In this document: one piece after another, positions 30,645 through 43,699 of the stretch
Position numbering within the stretch: the first letter of the stretch is position 1
Layout: each line of letters opens with the position of its first letter
Origin: Romanomermis culicivorax
Taxonomy: Eukaryota; Nematoda; Enoplea; Mermithida; Mermithidae
DNA: 64,000 nt
Direction: 5' to 3'
Assembly (NCBI GenBank): GCA_963922205.1
Contig: CAWUHX010000299.1
Span: 124,001 to 188,000, forward strand
Translations under genes and position numbers: made by a program
The notes under the pieces: model-generated
Databases searched by the model: none
Told to the model about the DNA's origin: nothing
What the model saw: the letters and a program-made list of their open reading frames with translations, nothing else

Positions 30645-31806
30645 GGGCCTGAATTTAAGCCCGAAGCCCGGTCTGGCCCGAAATACGGGCTTTGGCCGGT
30701 TTCGGGCTGTCTGAAAAAATTCTCGGACCGGACCGACGTATTTTTCAAAAGCTCAACAAAGCCCGAAAATTTTTGATGTTCAGGGTATAGTTTTTGATCA
30801 TGTTTGTTGTGATTACTGTATCAAATAAATTTTGTTTGTGAGACCTAATTTTTTCAATGCAGCTGAAGAAAACCAAGAGACTTTCGACTTTTCAATTTTT
30901 TAAAGCCAAAAACCATAGACAAAGAAGCCAAAGCTCAGCCCGACCAACAATGCTCTTAACTCACACTGTTCCTTTTCTGCTTCCATTTTTTTGCTCTTTG
31001 TCCCCTTTTGTGGACTTGAACCAACTCTTTTCAGCGTTTTGTGTTACTGAATGGTTCACTAACTTATTTATTAGTCAATTTTCAATAGTTCAAATTAATA
31101 TTTTATTTATAATTTTCATTTCAGGCAGTTGATAATTTTTTTAAAGAATAATATACATACATGCACAGCATAGAAATTCTACTGGGGGTCAGCCAGGACA
31201 GGGGGGTAGAATAGAAATTTTTTTCGTTCTTGATAACCAAAAGAAATGTCTTAGAAAGGTATTTTAACATACAAGCAGTACATTCTACAACCTATATAAG
31301 TCATATATGTGAAATTATTGTCTTAGAGAGCATTTTTTAAAGTTTTAATGTCACTTTTTTGGAATCAAGTATGCTTTGTTCAAAGCATCATTTCCATTTT
31401 TATGAAGACTTTCTCTTCTCTCTTGCTCATTTTCCTTCGTCATCTTTTCAATCATTGCTGGGGGGTTAAATATGCTGGGGGTCAATCAAAATCTGTTGGG
31501 AGTCAAAATCCCCCCCCCAACCCCCCACGTACATGAATGGTAATATCGATTTAATATGACTACTCCTTGATTGTTGTATCATGTTTAACTAAAAGTGCAA
31601 TGTTGAGCGCTAGTAAAATACCAAATGAAATTGCATTTATACAAAGTTTAGAAATCGGACTTTCAGGTCGGGCTTCGGGCCTTGTTTTTTTAATCGGACC
31701 GGGCCGGGCCTCAAGGTTAGAGCCCGATTTCGGGCCGGGTTGGGTTCAGGCTTCTAAAAAAATTTTCGGGCCGGGCCGGAAAATCCAGGCCCGATTCAGG
31801 CCCTGA
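30645..31806. mobile_element. element with GGCCCGA-rich inverted ends
   Basis: GGGCCTGAATTTAAGCCCGA at 30647 and CAGGCCCGATTCAGGCCCTG near 31786 are inverse. Each end is an array of GGGCCCGG-type words. The interior (31500-31525) has a C-run. No coding frame with family features is present. Confidence 0.6.
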
Positions 31807-32631
31807 TTGCGACAGTCAAAGATAATCATCAGAATCCACTTCGTGAAGGAAATTTTATTTGCATTTTTTTGTGAATGAATCTGATTCTGTGACGTTGCTG
31901 CATCGATCATATCAAAATAAATGGTAGTGCGTTAAATATGTCAGGGCCTCGAGAATTCACTCAAACACTAATGCACTGAATTCCTGCCATGTCACAGGTG
32001 AAACATTCTTTTAAAATCCAAACAATCAGTCATCGAGGAAATATGGAGCTGCTCACCTAAACAATTTTTATAAAACGAAGTGGGTCTGCGATGACACAAA
32101 TGACACTTTTTGATTTGAAAGAGTACGTCGGACGTGGCAATACCAAGGGAACACGATTGACCGCCCAACTGAGGAAGCGGGTTCGTACAGGACGCTATTG
32201 TTAGAGAGTGTGTTGTGCAATCAACTTCCGTTCTGCTACTGACGCATGGTCGACTAGATTTTACTGAAAAAATATCAAAAATAGACGACATTAAGTTATA
32301 CACAGTGGTGTCTAGAAAAGATCGACCGCCCTATCTTCTATTACATAGTCACGAAAAACGGGTGTAATATAATCCAGAACAGCTTGAGTCTTCGATTTCT
32401 CAGGGTAAACTGTTACGTCACATTGACCACTATCTCTGTGGAACTGGTTCACACTAAAATTTGTAATGTTTTAAAAAGGCTACTCCAAAATGAGAACCTT
32501 TATAAGTTCGAAAATTATACCGTTAACTTAAAAAACATATCAATCCGAAAATTTACACGTTTGTTTGAAGCTTTTTGAAGTTCCACTACATGAGTAAAGT
32601 TGATTCCTATTTTTAGATTTGGTGAAACTAC
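31807..32631. other. no supported gene
   Basis: A minus-strand frame at 31992-32303 contains KKCHLCHRRPTSFYKNC, a CxxC-like segment, but has no recognisable family, splice context or supporting repeats. Confidence 0.4.
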
Positions 32632-32760
32632 GGTAGAGCGCAGGGACATTAGAGCGCAAGGGACAATAGAGCGCAGGACAATAGAGTGCAGACATTAGAG
32701 CCGAGAGACAAGAGCGCCAGGGACAATAGAGCGCAGGACAATAGAGAACAGAAACACTAG
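32632..32760. repeat. left GAGCGCAGGGACAATA minisatellite arm
   Basis: Units such as AGAGCGCAGGGACATT and AGGACAATAGAG repeat seven or eight times. The inverse array at 39543-39715 makes a foldback pair enclosing about 6.8 kb of nested elements. Confidence 0.75.
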
Positions 32761-33936
32761 ATCAGAGTAAGATAAAAAAGCCGAATATAAAATAATTTGA
32801 AAAATAACTATATTTCAGCTCAAAAATGCTTTCTTCACATTTTTCATGACTCTGGAGATGTTCAGGTCCAATAATTTCTCCATCATCGAATATTTTTCCC
32901 GTTTTCCTTCTTTTTCTTCCCTTTTCTCTTTTTCTTATTTCACTTTTCTTCCTTTTTCCGTCTCCTATTTTTTACAGAATATCTTTTTTCTCTTTGTCTT
33001 TATTTTCTTGTGTTTTTCTCTTTTATTCTTTTTATGTCTCTGTTCGTCCACTCTCTCATTACTCAATATTTTTTTATTCAGTCGCTCATCATATGAGATT
33101 TACCCCCAATCCCTATTTAAAAAACTGTGTGAGTAGCTAAATGGCAGAATCAATAATAGTTCAAGTTTGTTATATGATAAATCTTTTCTTATTTATTTGA
33201 GACTCTTGCTTGATGATTCACCAAGAATAGAATTGATTTAGAACAAAGAATAATTTGTGCAGGAGAATACCAAGAAGTTCAGACCTTAATGATTAAGACT
33301 TACTTCATGTTGGGCCAGGGCACATACGCCTCTTGAGAAAAGCGGCAACAAAAAAACCACTCATAAATAAAACAAAATGCAAATATTCAAAATTGTGAAA
33401 TCGAAGATTTCACGATTTAAAATATTAATCAGATGACGACAGGCGAAATGCATACTTAAAGTTTATTGGAGACGAGTGGAGGAGTGACTAACTAATACTA
33501 TATAAAACGAATAGAATGAATCACTGACCGAACTTCGAGCACACTACGCAATTGCTACAGTAATGGCGTCAACCCGGTGTGCGAAAACGATAGCATGGTG
33601 GAAACATGCCCATCGGTGGTTGTAAAGTAAGCGAGAATGTGAAGTGTAGATTAATACAGAGTTGAACACTAAAGATGACACTACAACAAGTTGTTAGTAA
33701 AAATATGGGGTTTGCAAATCTTTCATACAAAAATCGCTTAATACACAAAAAATCGCAAATATTTGACCTTTGAACCAAATTGCTTCATTTAGTTATTTTC
33801 GATTTCATCTAGAATTTCTAACTCGCATTCAGAATGACACACGCAGTTTTTTATCAGCTTTTGAAATAAAGCTGCTCGCTCAGTATTCTTTTTTTATGTT
33901 CAAAAACAATTGGAAATTCGCATTTATTGTAGACCA

Positions 33937-35540
33937 GGGCCCGGTTTCACCACAACGTTACGAGTCTTTCGAGTACTACGAGTGTCGAATTCTAGGAGTA
34001 AATGAGTTTCACCAGCTTCACTCGTGCTACGGGTGACGAGCTAAAACCTACGGGTGACGGACTGCAAGCTACGAGTGATGTGCTTTGAGTTACGAGTCCG
34101 TAGTAAGAGTGTTTCACCATGTTTTTCGTAGGACTCGTAAAATGAGCATTTTATTTGTGTTTTTTGACACCCGTTATACAGCAATTCGTAATGTTTTTAT
34201 AATCGGATGGTGCAATCGGATTGGGAAATTTGTTCTGAAAATTATTAATGTCTAAAATATTCTGATATTTTATCAAACTTCGAAGAAATTTTCTCAATTC
34301 TTGTAAAAATTTGTTAGATTTTGTTGAAACATATAAAAATTTCAAAAAATTTTTCAATTTCTACGGAAAATCATTTTCCTCACATTTTTGAAAATTCGCC
34401 AATTTTACAGATATTTTCTAAATTCATTGTGAAGATAAGTTAATTTTATTAAAAACATCCAACAAAAATTGCAAAAATTTTTCAGATCTTTGCAGATTAC
34501 TCATTTTTGTTAGTTATTCGTAGGGAATACAAGAAGGACCACTTGAAAAAACTCGTTACTGCTTGAAAAAATGTGTTACCACTTGAAAAAATTTGTTACC
34601 ATTGAAAAAAATCGTTACCTTCGAACATGATACACAACATTTTTTCAAGATGAATCGCTAGAATTTCAAGATGTATGGCAAAAAAATCAAGATGTGAGAG
34701 TTTTCTGATGTACGAATTTTTTTTCAAGTGCATCGAATTTTTTTGAAATTTATTTGTTATGGTTATTTCTGGTTATTTTGCACGGACAATCTGATGGACA
34801 TATTGGTTTTTCTTTAAAAAAATTTTTTTGAGGTTTTTCAGGCAAATGTCAAAAATGCTTGTTTTTCACTCAAAATGTGATAATTTCGGAGAAGGATTCA
34901 AACTATTGTTTTTTTGTCGGGTTGACAAAAAACAAATGACAAAAATGGTCAAATACCACTAAGCTACGAGTCCTACGGACCCAATTTTGGTCCGTGAAAA
35001 TCTCATCAAATTTATGAGTCCTTTCATTATCATAATGATGGGTAACTCATTTGGTGAAACTGAACAGTCGTAAATTATAAAAAACCATCGCTCGTAACAC
35101 TTATAACTCGTGAGCCCGTACTCATAAAGTTTATTTTTTGGTGAAACAGCCACTCGTAGCACTCCTAGATTCGTATTTCCTTGCCCGTAAACTCTGATTT
35201 TTGGTGAGACGGCCATTCCTATTTTTTTTTTTATAAAATGCTTCCAGATACAAAAGTGACACAAATCAATACTGTCGTCGAAATTCTTTACATTAAGTTC
35301 TTACTGTGAAATTTTTCACTCGAAAAATCGCTATAAGTCAGGCCAGTATGCTCACAAATTTCCAGCCCTACATGATATTTTGTGCATCAGAAAATCGCAG
35401 AAATCTGAAATACTACTTGCTTTCCACTTTCATTATTTGGAAGCATTTCAAGAAAACAGACTATAGCTCTCTTAACACGGGACTCGTAACTCATGACATT
35501 TTACTCTTAATACGGAATTTTGTGGTGAAACCGGGCCCAG
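33937..35540. mobile_element. foldback element with CAGGGCCCGGTTTCACCAC ends
   Basis: The left end is CAGGGCCCGGTTTCACCACA (33936) and the right end is TGTGGTGAAACCGGGCCCAG (35519). The arms contain degenerate repeats of CTACGAGTC and CACTCGTA. A 240-bp MITE copy sits in the right arm. The region 34530-34750 holds CACTTGAAAAAA words also found at 57950-58420. Confidence 0.75.
35225..35466. mobile_element. 240-bp MITE copy
   Basis: TTATAAAATGCTTCCAGATA to TTTGGAAGCATTTCAAGAAA with CTGAAATACTACTTGCTTTC near the right end. Inserted in the right arm of the 33937-35540 element. Left terminus partly lost. Confidence 0.75.
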
Positions 35541-36703
35541 GGAACATTGGTTCGAAAAAATCAGTTTTTTCAAATGCACTCTAATGTCCCTGAGCTCTAA
35601 TCTCCTGGGGCCATATTCATAAAGGAGGCTAAAGTCTAAAGTCTATAGACCAAGCTAAAGTCCATAGAGTGGTTTACATTTAGACCGGGCTAAAGTCTGT
35701 ATTCATAAAATATGTTTTTGGCTGTCCAAATGTAGACCAGTCTATAGACTTTAGCCCGTCAGAAAAAGACTAGTAGAAACTGTGATATTACTAATAGAAT
35801 CGAATATTAGTAGCCATAACTCTATAAATAATTGAGATAGAACTTTTTGAAAGATCTTTTTAAGTTGGTCTCAGGGAGATCTACAAATCGATGCCTAGTT
35901 TGTCGCATTCTGGAACAAAAAACTCAAACGCCCAGAAAAAAGGTTTCCCATACCGTAAATTTAAATACAAAATGTTCAAATATGCTATAAGAGAAAATAC
36001 TATTATTTCCTGATTGCTCGATCGAATATTTTATCGTAATTATATCTTCCAAAAACTTTTACATGCAATAGGATAGTTGTTGAAGTCTCCTCACTGATGA
36101 ATGGTCACAATAATGTCACTATTTCTAAAAAATTCCACTTTCAATCAATGAAGAGAAAAAGTAAGATAAGTTTATATGCTTTCAAATCTATAAATAAAGC
36201 ATAGAAGTAAAAAATACTCCAAAATATTGTGTCGATCATTGAACAAGGGCATAAGTGTCACCATTCTTCAGCCCCAAGTTTGAATAAAAAGAGTTTCGAT
36301 CATGTGTAAAAAACACAAAAACTAACGGACATAGTCATAATCTCGTTGGTCCCTGATCAGCACAATGAGCGTCAGTCCAAGATTCACAGCTGATGAGGAA
36401 GCAATGATCGTTGCAATGTACTCATAAAGAAGCGAAACAATAGAACAACGACTATACCTAGAGTAAGAAATTATTTTAAATTTCTATTATTGAAACTCAG
36501 CTACTAGAACAGCAGAGTAAGCATGTCTGACGAATTCCTTCCTCCTATATTCCAAAGGAGAAAAACATGAATGCCTACCAGGAAAACCAGCATGAGTGAA
36601 ATCAGATTTAACTTTTTAAATTTGATCTCCATTTGGAAAACTGATATACATAAAATCGCAGCAGTAACTTTATGAATAGTTCGACACGCTGTTGGTTGAC
36701 GTT

Positions 36704-36945
36704 TCTTATAAAATGCTTCCAAATAGAAAAGTGACACAAATCAGTAGCGTCGTCAAAATCACTTACATAGAGCCCTTACTGTAAAATTTTCAAGTCGAAA
36801 AATTTTTTAAGGTTAGTTCAGTATGCTCGCGAATTTCAGTTGCTCTATTATATACTGTTTACCAGAAAATCGTAAAAATCTGAAGTACTACTTGCTTTCC
36901 ACATTCATAATTTGGAGGCATTTCAGGAAAAACAGGCTATAATAC
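36704..36945. mobile_element. 240-bp MITE copy inside element copy 1
   Basis: CTTATAAAATGCTTCCAAAT through TTTGGAGGCATTTCAGGAAA. It is absent from the matching place in element copy 2 near 39110, so it arrived after the two copies separated. Confidence 0.8.
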
Positions 36946-37360
36946 TATCTGTCACCAATTACCATTTAAAATGTCCCACAAGAATAGTATCGTATAGCAA
37001 TGCAAACTTGCAAAATCGCAGGAATAGCTCAATTTCTCTGAGTCGGACTTTCAATATCTCCACAAATCAATTCAGTAATGTTCAATATATCTTGGCGATC
37101 AAAACGAAATCTTTGCATTTTTGGTTTAAAAGCTAAAGAATCTTGTATATCACGAAAAACTCTCTCGTCTCAACATCCAAATTTTAAGAAGGCAGCCATT
37201 TCAATGAAAAATTTTGGTCTAAATACATTTAGCCTGCTAGAGTAGCAGGCTAAATTTTTGGTCTAAAAGTCGACCGATTTAGACCGACTTTTAGACTTTA
37301 GACTTTTTATGAATACCGTTTTTTCCCGACTTTGGTCTATAGACGGGTCTATAGACTTTA

Positions 37361-37798
37361 AGGCCAGTTCACACGGCGACATTTTGTGCAACATATACCT
37401 GACATACATGTCTCGACATATACACCACATACGTATGTCAAGTAAAATCGTCAGGTGTGAACGGGCGCAACATAAGCCCGACATATAAGCGACATGCACC
37501 CGACATACAGTTTGCTTTTTTGCTCCAACATACCGGCGACATTTGGTACTATTTGTGTGCTTGGTGCATGTAATTGTGACAGGCGCAAAAAAACTCGTCG
37601 TCCAAAAGTAGGAAAGGACCAAGAATAGCAACAGACTTTCTTTTCGACACCGAAAAATAATACTGAGGTGGAAAATATCGCACTGTATGTCATATCATAT
37701 GTTGTACATATATGTCGCACGTGTGAACATTTTAATGTCACAACATTTATATGTTGCAACATGTATGTTGGGTGAAATGTCGCCGTGTGAACCGGGCT
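37361..37798. mobile_element. 438-bp Harbinger-like MITE, TTA target duplication
   Basis: Ends AGGCCAGTTCACACGGCGAC and, inverted, AGCCCGGTTCACACGGCGAC. TTA flanks both sides (37358-37360, 37799-37801). The uninterrupted sequence in copy 2 (GACTTTAGCC) confirms the insertion point. A 3-bp TWA duplication is the PIF/Harbinger signature. The interior has many CGACAT and CATGTATG words but no gene. Confidence 0.85.
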
Positions 37799-37848
37799 TT
37801 AGCCTGTTTATGAATGCGGTCCCTATTCACAACGTCGCACCTGAGCCA

Positions 37849-39542
37849 GGGGCCGTATTCTTAAAGGATGCTAAAGTCTAAAATCTATAGACCAAGCTAA
37901 AGTCTATAGACCGGTCTACATTTAGACCGGGCGAAAGTCTGTATTCATAAAAGATTTTTTTGGCTGTCTAAAGGCCCTGTCATACTTCACCGCGCGGCGC
38001 CACGCGGCGCCGGCTGTTCTATTCATACTAAAAAGCGGCGCCGGGCGGCGCCGCGCGGTGCCGCCTTTGAAGTATGAATAGGTTTTTGTAATTTTTGCGG
38101 CGCCGCGCGGCACCCCATCAGGTTCCAATACACATTTTTTGAGAAGCGCAAAATCCAAAAGTAAAAAAGCGGCGCCGCCTGTTAGTATGAATAGGACAAC
38201 CGGCACCGCGCGGTGAAGTATGACAGGGCCTTAAATGTAGACCGGTCTATAGACTTTAGTCTTTTAGAAAAAGACTGGTAGAAACTGAGATATTACTAAT
38301 AGAATCGAATATTAGTAGCCCTAACTCTATAAATAATTAAGATAGAACTTTTTGAAAGATGTTTTTGAGTTGGTCTCAGGGAGTTATTCATACAGATCAA
38401 TGCCTAGTTTGTCGCGTTCTGGAACAAAAAATTAAAATGCCCAGAAAAATGGTTTCCCAAACCGTAAATTTAAATGTGAAATGTTTAAATACGTTATGCG
38501 AGAAAATACCAACTAATTTCTCAATCAAATATTTAATCGTCATTATATCTTTCAAAAACTTTTATATGCGATAGGATAGTCATTGAAGTCTCCTCACTGA
38601 TAAATGTTCAGATTAATGTTGTTATTCGTAAAATTGCACTTTCAATCAATGAAGAGAAAAAGAAAGATAAATTTATATGTCTATCATATCTATAAATGAA
38701 GCATAGAAGTAAAAAATACTCCAAAATATTATTTCGATCATTGAACAAAGGACATAAGCATCGCCATTCCTCAGCTCCAAGTGTGGATAAATTATGTTAA
38801 AAATAGCTTCTACCATGTGTAAAAAACACAAAAACTAACGGACATAGTCATATATCTCATTTGTCCCTGATCAGCATAATGAGCGTCAGACCAAGATTTA
38901 CAGCTGATGGAGAAGCAATAATCGTTGCAATTCCTTCCTTCCATATTCCAAAGTTCTAGGCAAAAACATGAATGCCTACCAGGAAAACCAGCTTCTGAGT
39001 GAAATCAGATTTCACTTTTTGACTTTGATCTCCATTTGGAAAACTGATATGCCGTGGCAAATGAAATAAAATCGCAGCAGTAACTTAATGACGTGCTGTT
39101 TGTTGACTAATATTATCTGTCACCGATTACTATTTGAAATGTCCCACAAGAATAGTACCATATAGCAATGCAAACTTGAAAAATCTCAGAAATAGCTCAA
39201 TTTTTCTTAGCCGGACTCTCAATATCTCCACGAATCAATTCAGTACCGTTCAGTATATCTTAACGATCAAAATGAAAAAAAGGATCCCGTACATCTCGAA
39301 AAACTCTTTCTCGCCTCAACACCCTTTGATATTCAACGCCCATATTTTAAAAAAGCAGCCATTTCAATGAAAAATTTTGGTCTAAATACATTTATGCTGT
39401 TAGGGTAGCAGGCTAAATTTTTGGTCTAAAAGTCGACCGATTCAGACTGACTTTTAGACTTCAGACTTTTTATGAATACCGTTTTTCCCGACTTCGATCT
39501 ATAGACCGGTCTATAGACTTTAGCCTTTTTATTAATACGGCG
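37849..39542. mobile_element. TIR element, copy 2
   Basis: Starts GGGGCCGTATTCTTAAAGGA and ends in the inverse TTATTAATACGGC. It shares long interior blocks with copy 1, for example TAATAGAATCGAATATTAGT (35793 and 38297). Only about 25 bp separate it from copy 1. A GC-rich MITE (37972-38231) is inserted in its left end. Confidence 0.8.
37972..38231. mobile_element. GC-rich Harbinger-like MITE, TAA target duplication
   Basis: Perfect ends AGGCCCTGTCATACTTCACC / GGTGAAGTATGACAGGGCCT, flanked by TAA (37969-37971, 38232-38234). Copy 1 retains the empty site (GTCCAAATGTAGACC). The interior is built of GCGGCGCCG palindromes. A second copy is at 52727-53070. Confidence 0.9.
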
Positions 39543-39715
39543 TCTGTGCTCTAATATCCCTGCGCCTCCTGCGCACTATTGTCCTGCGCTATTGTCCCTG
39601 TTCTCTATTGTCCTGTAGTCCAATGTCCTACAATGTCTCTGCGTTCTAATGTCCTACGCTCTATTGTCTACGCTCTAATGTTCGTGCTCTATTGTTCCGC
39701 GCTTTAATGTCCGGT
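39543..39715. repeat. right CTCTAATGTCCCTGCGC minisatellite arm
   Basis: About ten degenerate copies of GCTCTATTGTCCTGC and CTCTAATGTCC, inverse to 32632-32760. Confidence 0.75.
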
Positions 39716-39737
39716 CACATTATTTCATAGATCATAC

Positions 39738-41270
39738 GTGTCAACTCGTGTGAATGCGTCGCAGGCGCGTCGACCTGCGTCAATGCACGTTCATATACGT
39801 CAGCGCGACGCACGTGGTATTCATACACGCATGGGTGCATATTAACGCACGTTGGCTCACATGGGCGCGTGTTGACGCGTTCACAGATTTTTTCAATTTT
39901 GGTTGGGTTAAAATTTTTAACGCGTCGATACACGTCATAGGTGCGAGTATGGCCAAAATTGTAACCTACAGTGACCCCGCATTTTTCCAGGAGCGCGAAA
40001 CTGCTGTTGTAGTTGATCATTTTTGATGATTTATAACTTAAATGAAAGATAACAAGATTCTTGAAAAATACGTAGACATTTATTTGTATCGATTCAATAT
40101 TCTTGTCGTGTATGAAGATTGAACTAAGGCAATTCACTTTTCAGCAGTATGCATTGAATTTGATCATCATTTCAATCGTATTATTTTACGCAGTGATAGA
40201 GAATTAAAAATGCTATCGAATAAGCTATCACATGCTTTTCAAAGCAAACGTGCAGGGCAGTTTTGTAATTTAAAAGATTACGCGAAATTACAATCATTGA
40301 GATAATCAGGAGCTACATCAAGGGAAATCAAACTTAGATGAAAGTACATCATTTTATAACATTTTTTTAGATGCATCTCAGTGAAAACTCAAAATGCGCT
40401 TTCATTTTTAGATTCTTTAGAGCTTTTGGAGTTTCAGATTTTCGTCAGATATTTGGCAGGTTTAGGAAGGTGAAGGGGTCCCAAGCTGATACAAATCATA
40501 AAAGAACAGGCCGAAAATTGCCGAAAATCTCATATTTTTGTTGTATTGGGGGAGGGATGCTTAATATTTTCGAGGGGCGAACAACCTTCCGCCCATATGT
40601 GGTGCAAACCCCACGCGCCTGTATATAACACTTATGCCTTTTCGAGATACATCACATTTAAAACTGCGTTAAAAAATTTCGAGGTTTCCTTTTTTGGAAG
40701 CGAACAAGAATCTGTGTGTCTCTTAAATAAATATGCTAAGCGATTTGCTCTCCAAATAGGTAGATATTGAAATTTCCGATCGAAAGATGCCCAACATATT
40801 TAACAAAATTAACAAAAAAAATCAACATTAAATCCAGCTTTGATGCAAGAAACGTAAGAAACGCTAGACGCTTACAAAATAGCTGATATCTGCAACACTA
40901 TGGAATTTTTCTGCAAAATATACTTCACTGAATAGAACTCGTCAAGATCTTTCTTGCGCGCAGAGCAAATAAGGATTCTTTCGATTTTGATTGTTGCAAT
41001 CGCTAGCGACAGATTTTCGACAAAAAAAGTATAGATGGACCGTTAGTTTATGATAGTTATGTAAGTATTTTTGCATGTACGTTTTGTCGATGTTTTCCGG
41101 CATGAAATCTTTATCCATTTTTCTGAAATAAATCATCAAAAAAGGAACCAACACAGCAGCAAAAGAGACGCATGTCGCTGAGCTCCAACGCACATCTATG
41201 CTTGACGCGCTTCAACGCACGTTAACACATTAAACGCTCGTCGACGTGCGCCCATGTGCGTCAAGTATAG
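39738..41270. mobile_element. foldback element with ACGCAC/GTGCGT arms
   Basis: 39738-39885 and 41175-41270 contain inverted words such as CACATGGGCGCGTGTTGACG versus CGACGTGCGCCCATGTGCGT. Small frames inside show no family features. Confidence 0.55.
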
Positions 41271-41476
41271 AAGAGGCTTGATTATAGGAAAAATATCCTT
41301 ATCAATTCATGAAGCCGTTGCAGTAGATATGCGATCGATTTTTGGATACCCTTACTTTCGATTACTGCAACCAACAAAATCAAGTCCAGAAACAACAGCG
41401 CATTCAGATTCATTTCAAGGATCTTATAATGAGTCAACGTATCATACTGTATGAGTTTGCATATAAGCTCACTTAC

Positions 41477-41870
41477 AGTATGGTCTCGAATCCGAACTCG
41501 CAATTACACACCCGTAAGACTGATCATCGCCCAAGCCACCTTTAATCGGTTGTAGGCTTTCATAACTTTTCCACTCCCGGTGCTTGAATGGTGAACAAGT
41601 TGAGTCGAGGCAGTAACCGGCTTTAATGCTTTCCGATTGGCAAGGAATGACGGTCGTTTTTCTTAACGAATAGGGTATGTCAATTGTCTGACTATCGTGC
41701 GAAAAACGGAATTTTAATCTATGGCTCCACATTTCGGGTCGTAGGACGATCACCCGTTGGGCATAAACGTGCCAGTGACGGCACTCAATTTGGTATGTGC
41801 AGTCTCGCACGTATTTGTCAGGATAGTAGGAGCAACGACTTTTCAGTTCTTCCTGACAGACTTTTGTAAA
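41477..41870 (-). CDS. possible host exon, cysteine-rich
   Basis: About 130 open residues with ten cysteines (CQEELKSRC, RDCTYQIECRHW, KAGYCLDSTC) and balanced codon use, ending at a GTAAGT donor at 41476. A possible acceptor (ACAAAAG) lies near 41870. GC content is higher than the surrounding repeats. I do not recognise the family; an extracellular domain is suggested by the cysteines. No neighbouring exon was identified. Confidence 0.35.
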
Positions 41871-41879
41871 GTTCAAGAA

Positions 41880-43699
41880 CGAGGAACTGTGACCGAGCGG
41901 TATAACCTTAAATAATCGTAAGAAGGAATTAAGGTCTACAGAGTGTTTGGAAAAGGCCTACAACGGCAACCGGACAGACTAGAGTGTTCTGTTCTTTTGC
42001 CTCTCATACAATCCATCTAATTTAGTTTCTTGTCCTATAAGTTCATACGTATTGCGATAGTAACCGCTTGCGCTATATAGACATGTAAAGGGAACTACTA
42101 AATTAGGTGTTTTCTGTTACATTATGGAAATCACGTAATTTACAAATATCGACCATAGTCTATTTTTTATAAAATGCTTGTAAATTGAATAAAAGGCAAA
42201 AATTAATAAGTCGTCCAAATCGGTTGCTCTGAGCTTGTACCATATAATTTTTTACTCCAGAAATTATTGTTAGTCGGATACATTCACAAATTTGATGTCC
42301 TATGTGGCATATGATTTAGAAGAAGATTGTAAAAATATGAATAAGTTTTCCAGTTTTATTATTTAGAAACATGTAAGGAAAACCAATTATAGTATTACAG
42401 ACTCCTTGCTTTAGAGTTTCGAAAACCATTGAATGGATTAAACAGCTATAGTCTGTTCTTTACAAATGAGCCTGGGTGCAGAGAAAAATGCTCACTTAAA
42501 CAATAAACGACCTGCATATACGGATACCTTTTTTCTCGAGTCGACTGTAGCAGTTAGTTGAACAAATTGAGAAAAAAGATTTCGGCCTACGAAGCAGGCT
42601 TATTGTCCGCTCATCGATTTCTACAAATTAGTTTGCTTTCCGAGGCTCGTTTGGAAATGAATCGACTGTAACTTTGATTACTATAATTAATTTTGATTTT
42701 CATTGTTTTTTTTGACATTTTCAATACTTCAGTAATTTGGGAATACCAAATTCAAGTTATTGAAGAAGTTTTTATCCCAAATCCGACACCTTGTCGCCAT
42801 TTCTATTGAAGCTTAACAAGACCTCAAAAAATAATGCAAAAAACACTACGAAAATCCGTATTTACGCTTTAGACTGCCTTAAGCTCAACAACGTCAGATT
42901 CTACAAAATTTAGCTTCTCAATTTTTGTTGTCACAGTCACCCGGTTAGCAGTCTAATATAAGAAAATGATCATTCAATGATCATGAGCGACTTCGAAAAA
43001 TAAGTTCATTGGTAAACTGAGAAAAGTTGTGTGTGTCTAAATTTTATTGAAAAAGAAATGGAACGATTTTGAAAACCACGCTGATTCGAAGCCCGCCGCT
43101 TTTACTGCTGATCGTATGATGTTTGCAGAAAAAAATCTAATACAATTAGTAGGCAACATGAAATGCCCCCGCCGACACAGTTCCATCGAAATAACATTTT
43201 TGGAGTTATGAAAATTTCGAAACTATTTTTACAATTACGTTTGGACATTTTCGGTTTCGATCATAACTAAGATCAATCTATAAACCTTTTTTAGATAAAT
43301 ATATTCAACATTTTGGAAATAGTACCATACGCAGATTGTAGAAAACCAATAGTCAGTTCAAAGTTAGCATTAAAAAAATTCTCATGCAAAAAACAGAATC
43401 CGATATCAACTGATTTTTTTTTGTCGTAGAAGAAAATGCATGCAAAACATATAAATTTCCGATGACTCATAAAAGTTGATTGATCGCCCATCTCGTTTTT
43501 TTGGAATAATGCAACTTGACTTCCCGCGTGTAAAGAATTGAAATCGCGTGCATGGTTTTCTCATCGAAATCTTGAATATTGTGGTGCAAAACTTGATCTA
43601 AGAATGTGATTTTTGATGAGTCATCAGAAATTTCATACGCTTTTCCAAGTTTGTCGTATTTAAGACGCAGTTTTTGAAAAGTTTGACCATAGCTATTAT
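41880..43699. other. no gene seen; contains one 240-bp MITE copy
   Basis: A diverged MITE spans about 42153-42395 (TATTTTTTATAAAATGCTTG to TTTAGAAACATGTAAGGAAA). The rest is AT-rich without splice-supported exons. Confidence 0.5.

Larger units (their letters stand above)
35607..37823. mobile_element. TIR element, copy 1, with two nested insertions
   Basis: The left terminus GGGGCCATATTCATAAAGGA and the right terminus (ending TATGAATGCGGTCCC) are inverse. The sub-terminal TCTATAGACCGG-type words repeat. The interior matches copy 2 at 37849-39542 over most of its length, with no transposase frame. A MITE (36704-36945) and a Harbinger-like element (37361-37798) are inserted in it. Confidence 0.8.
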
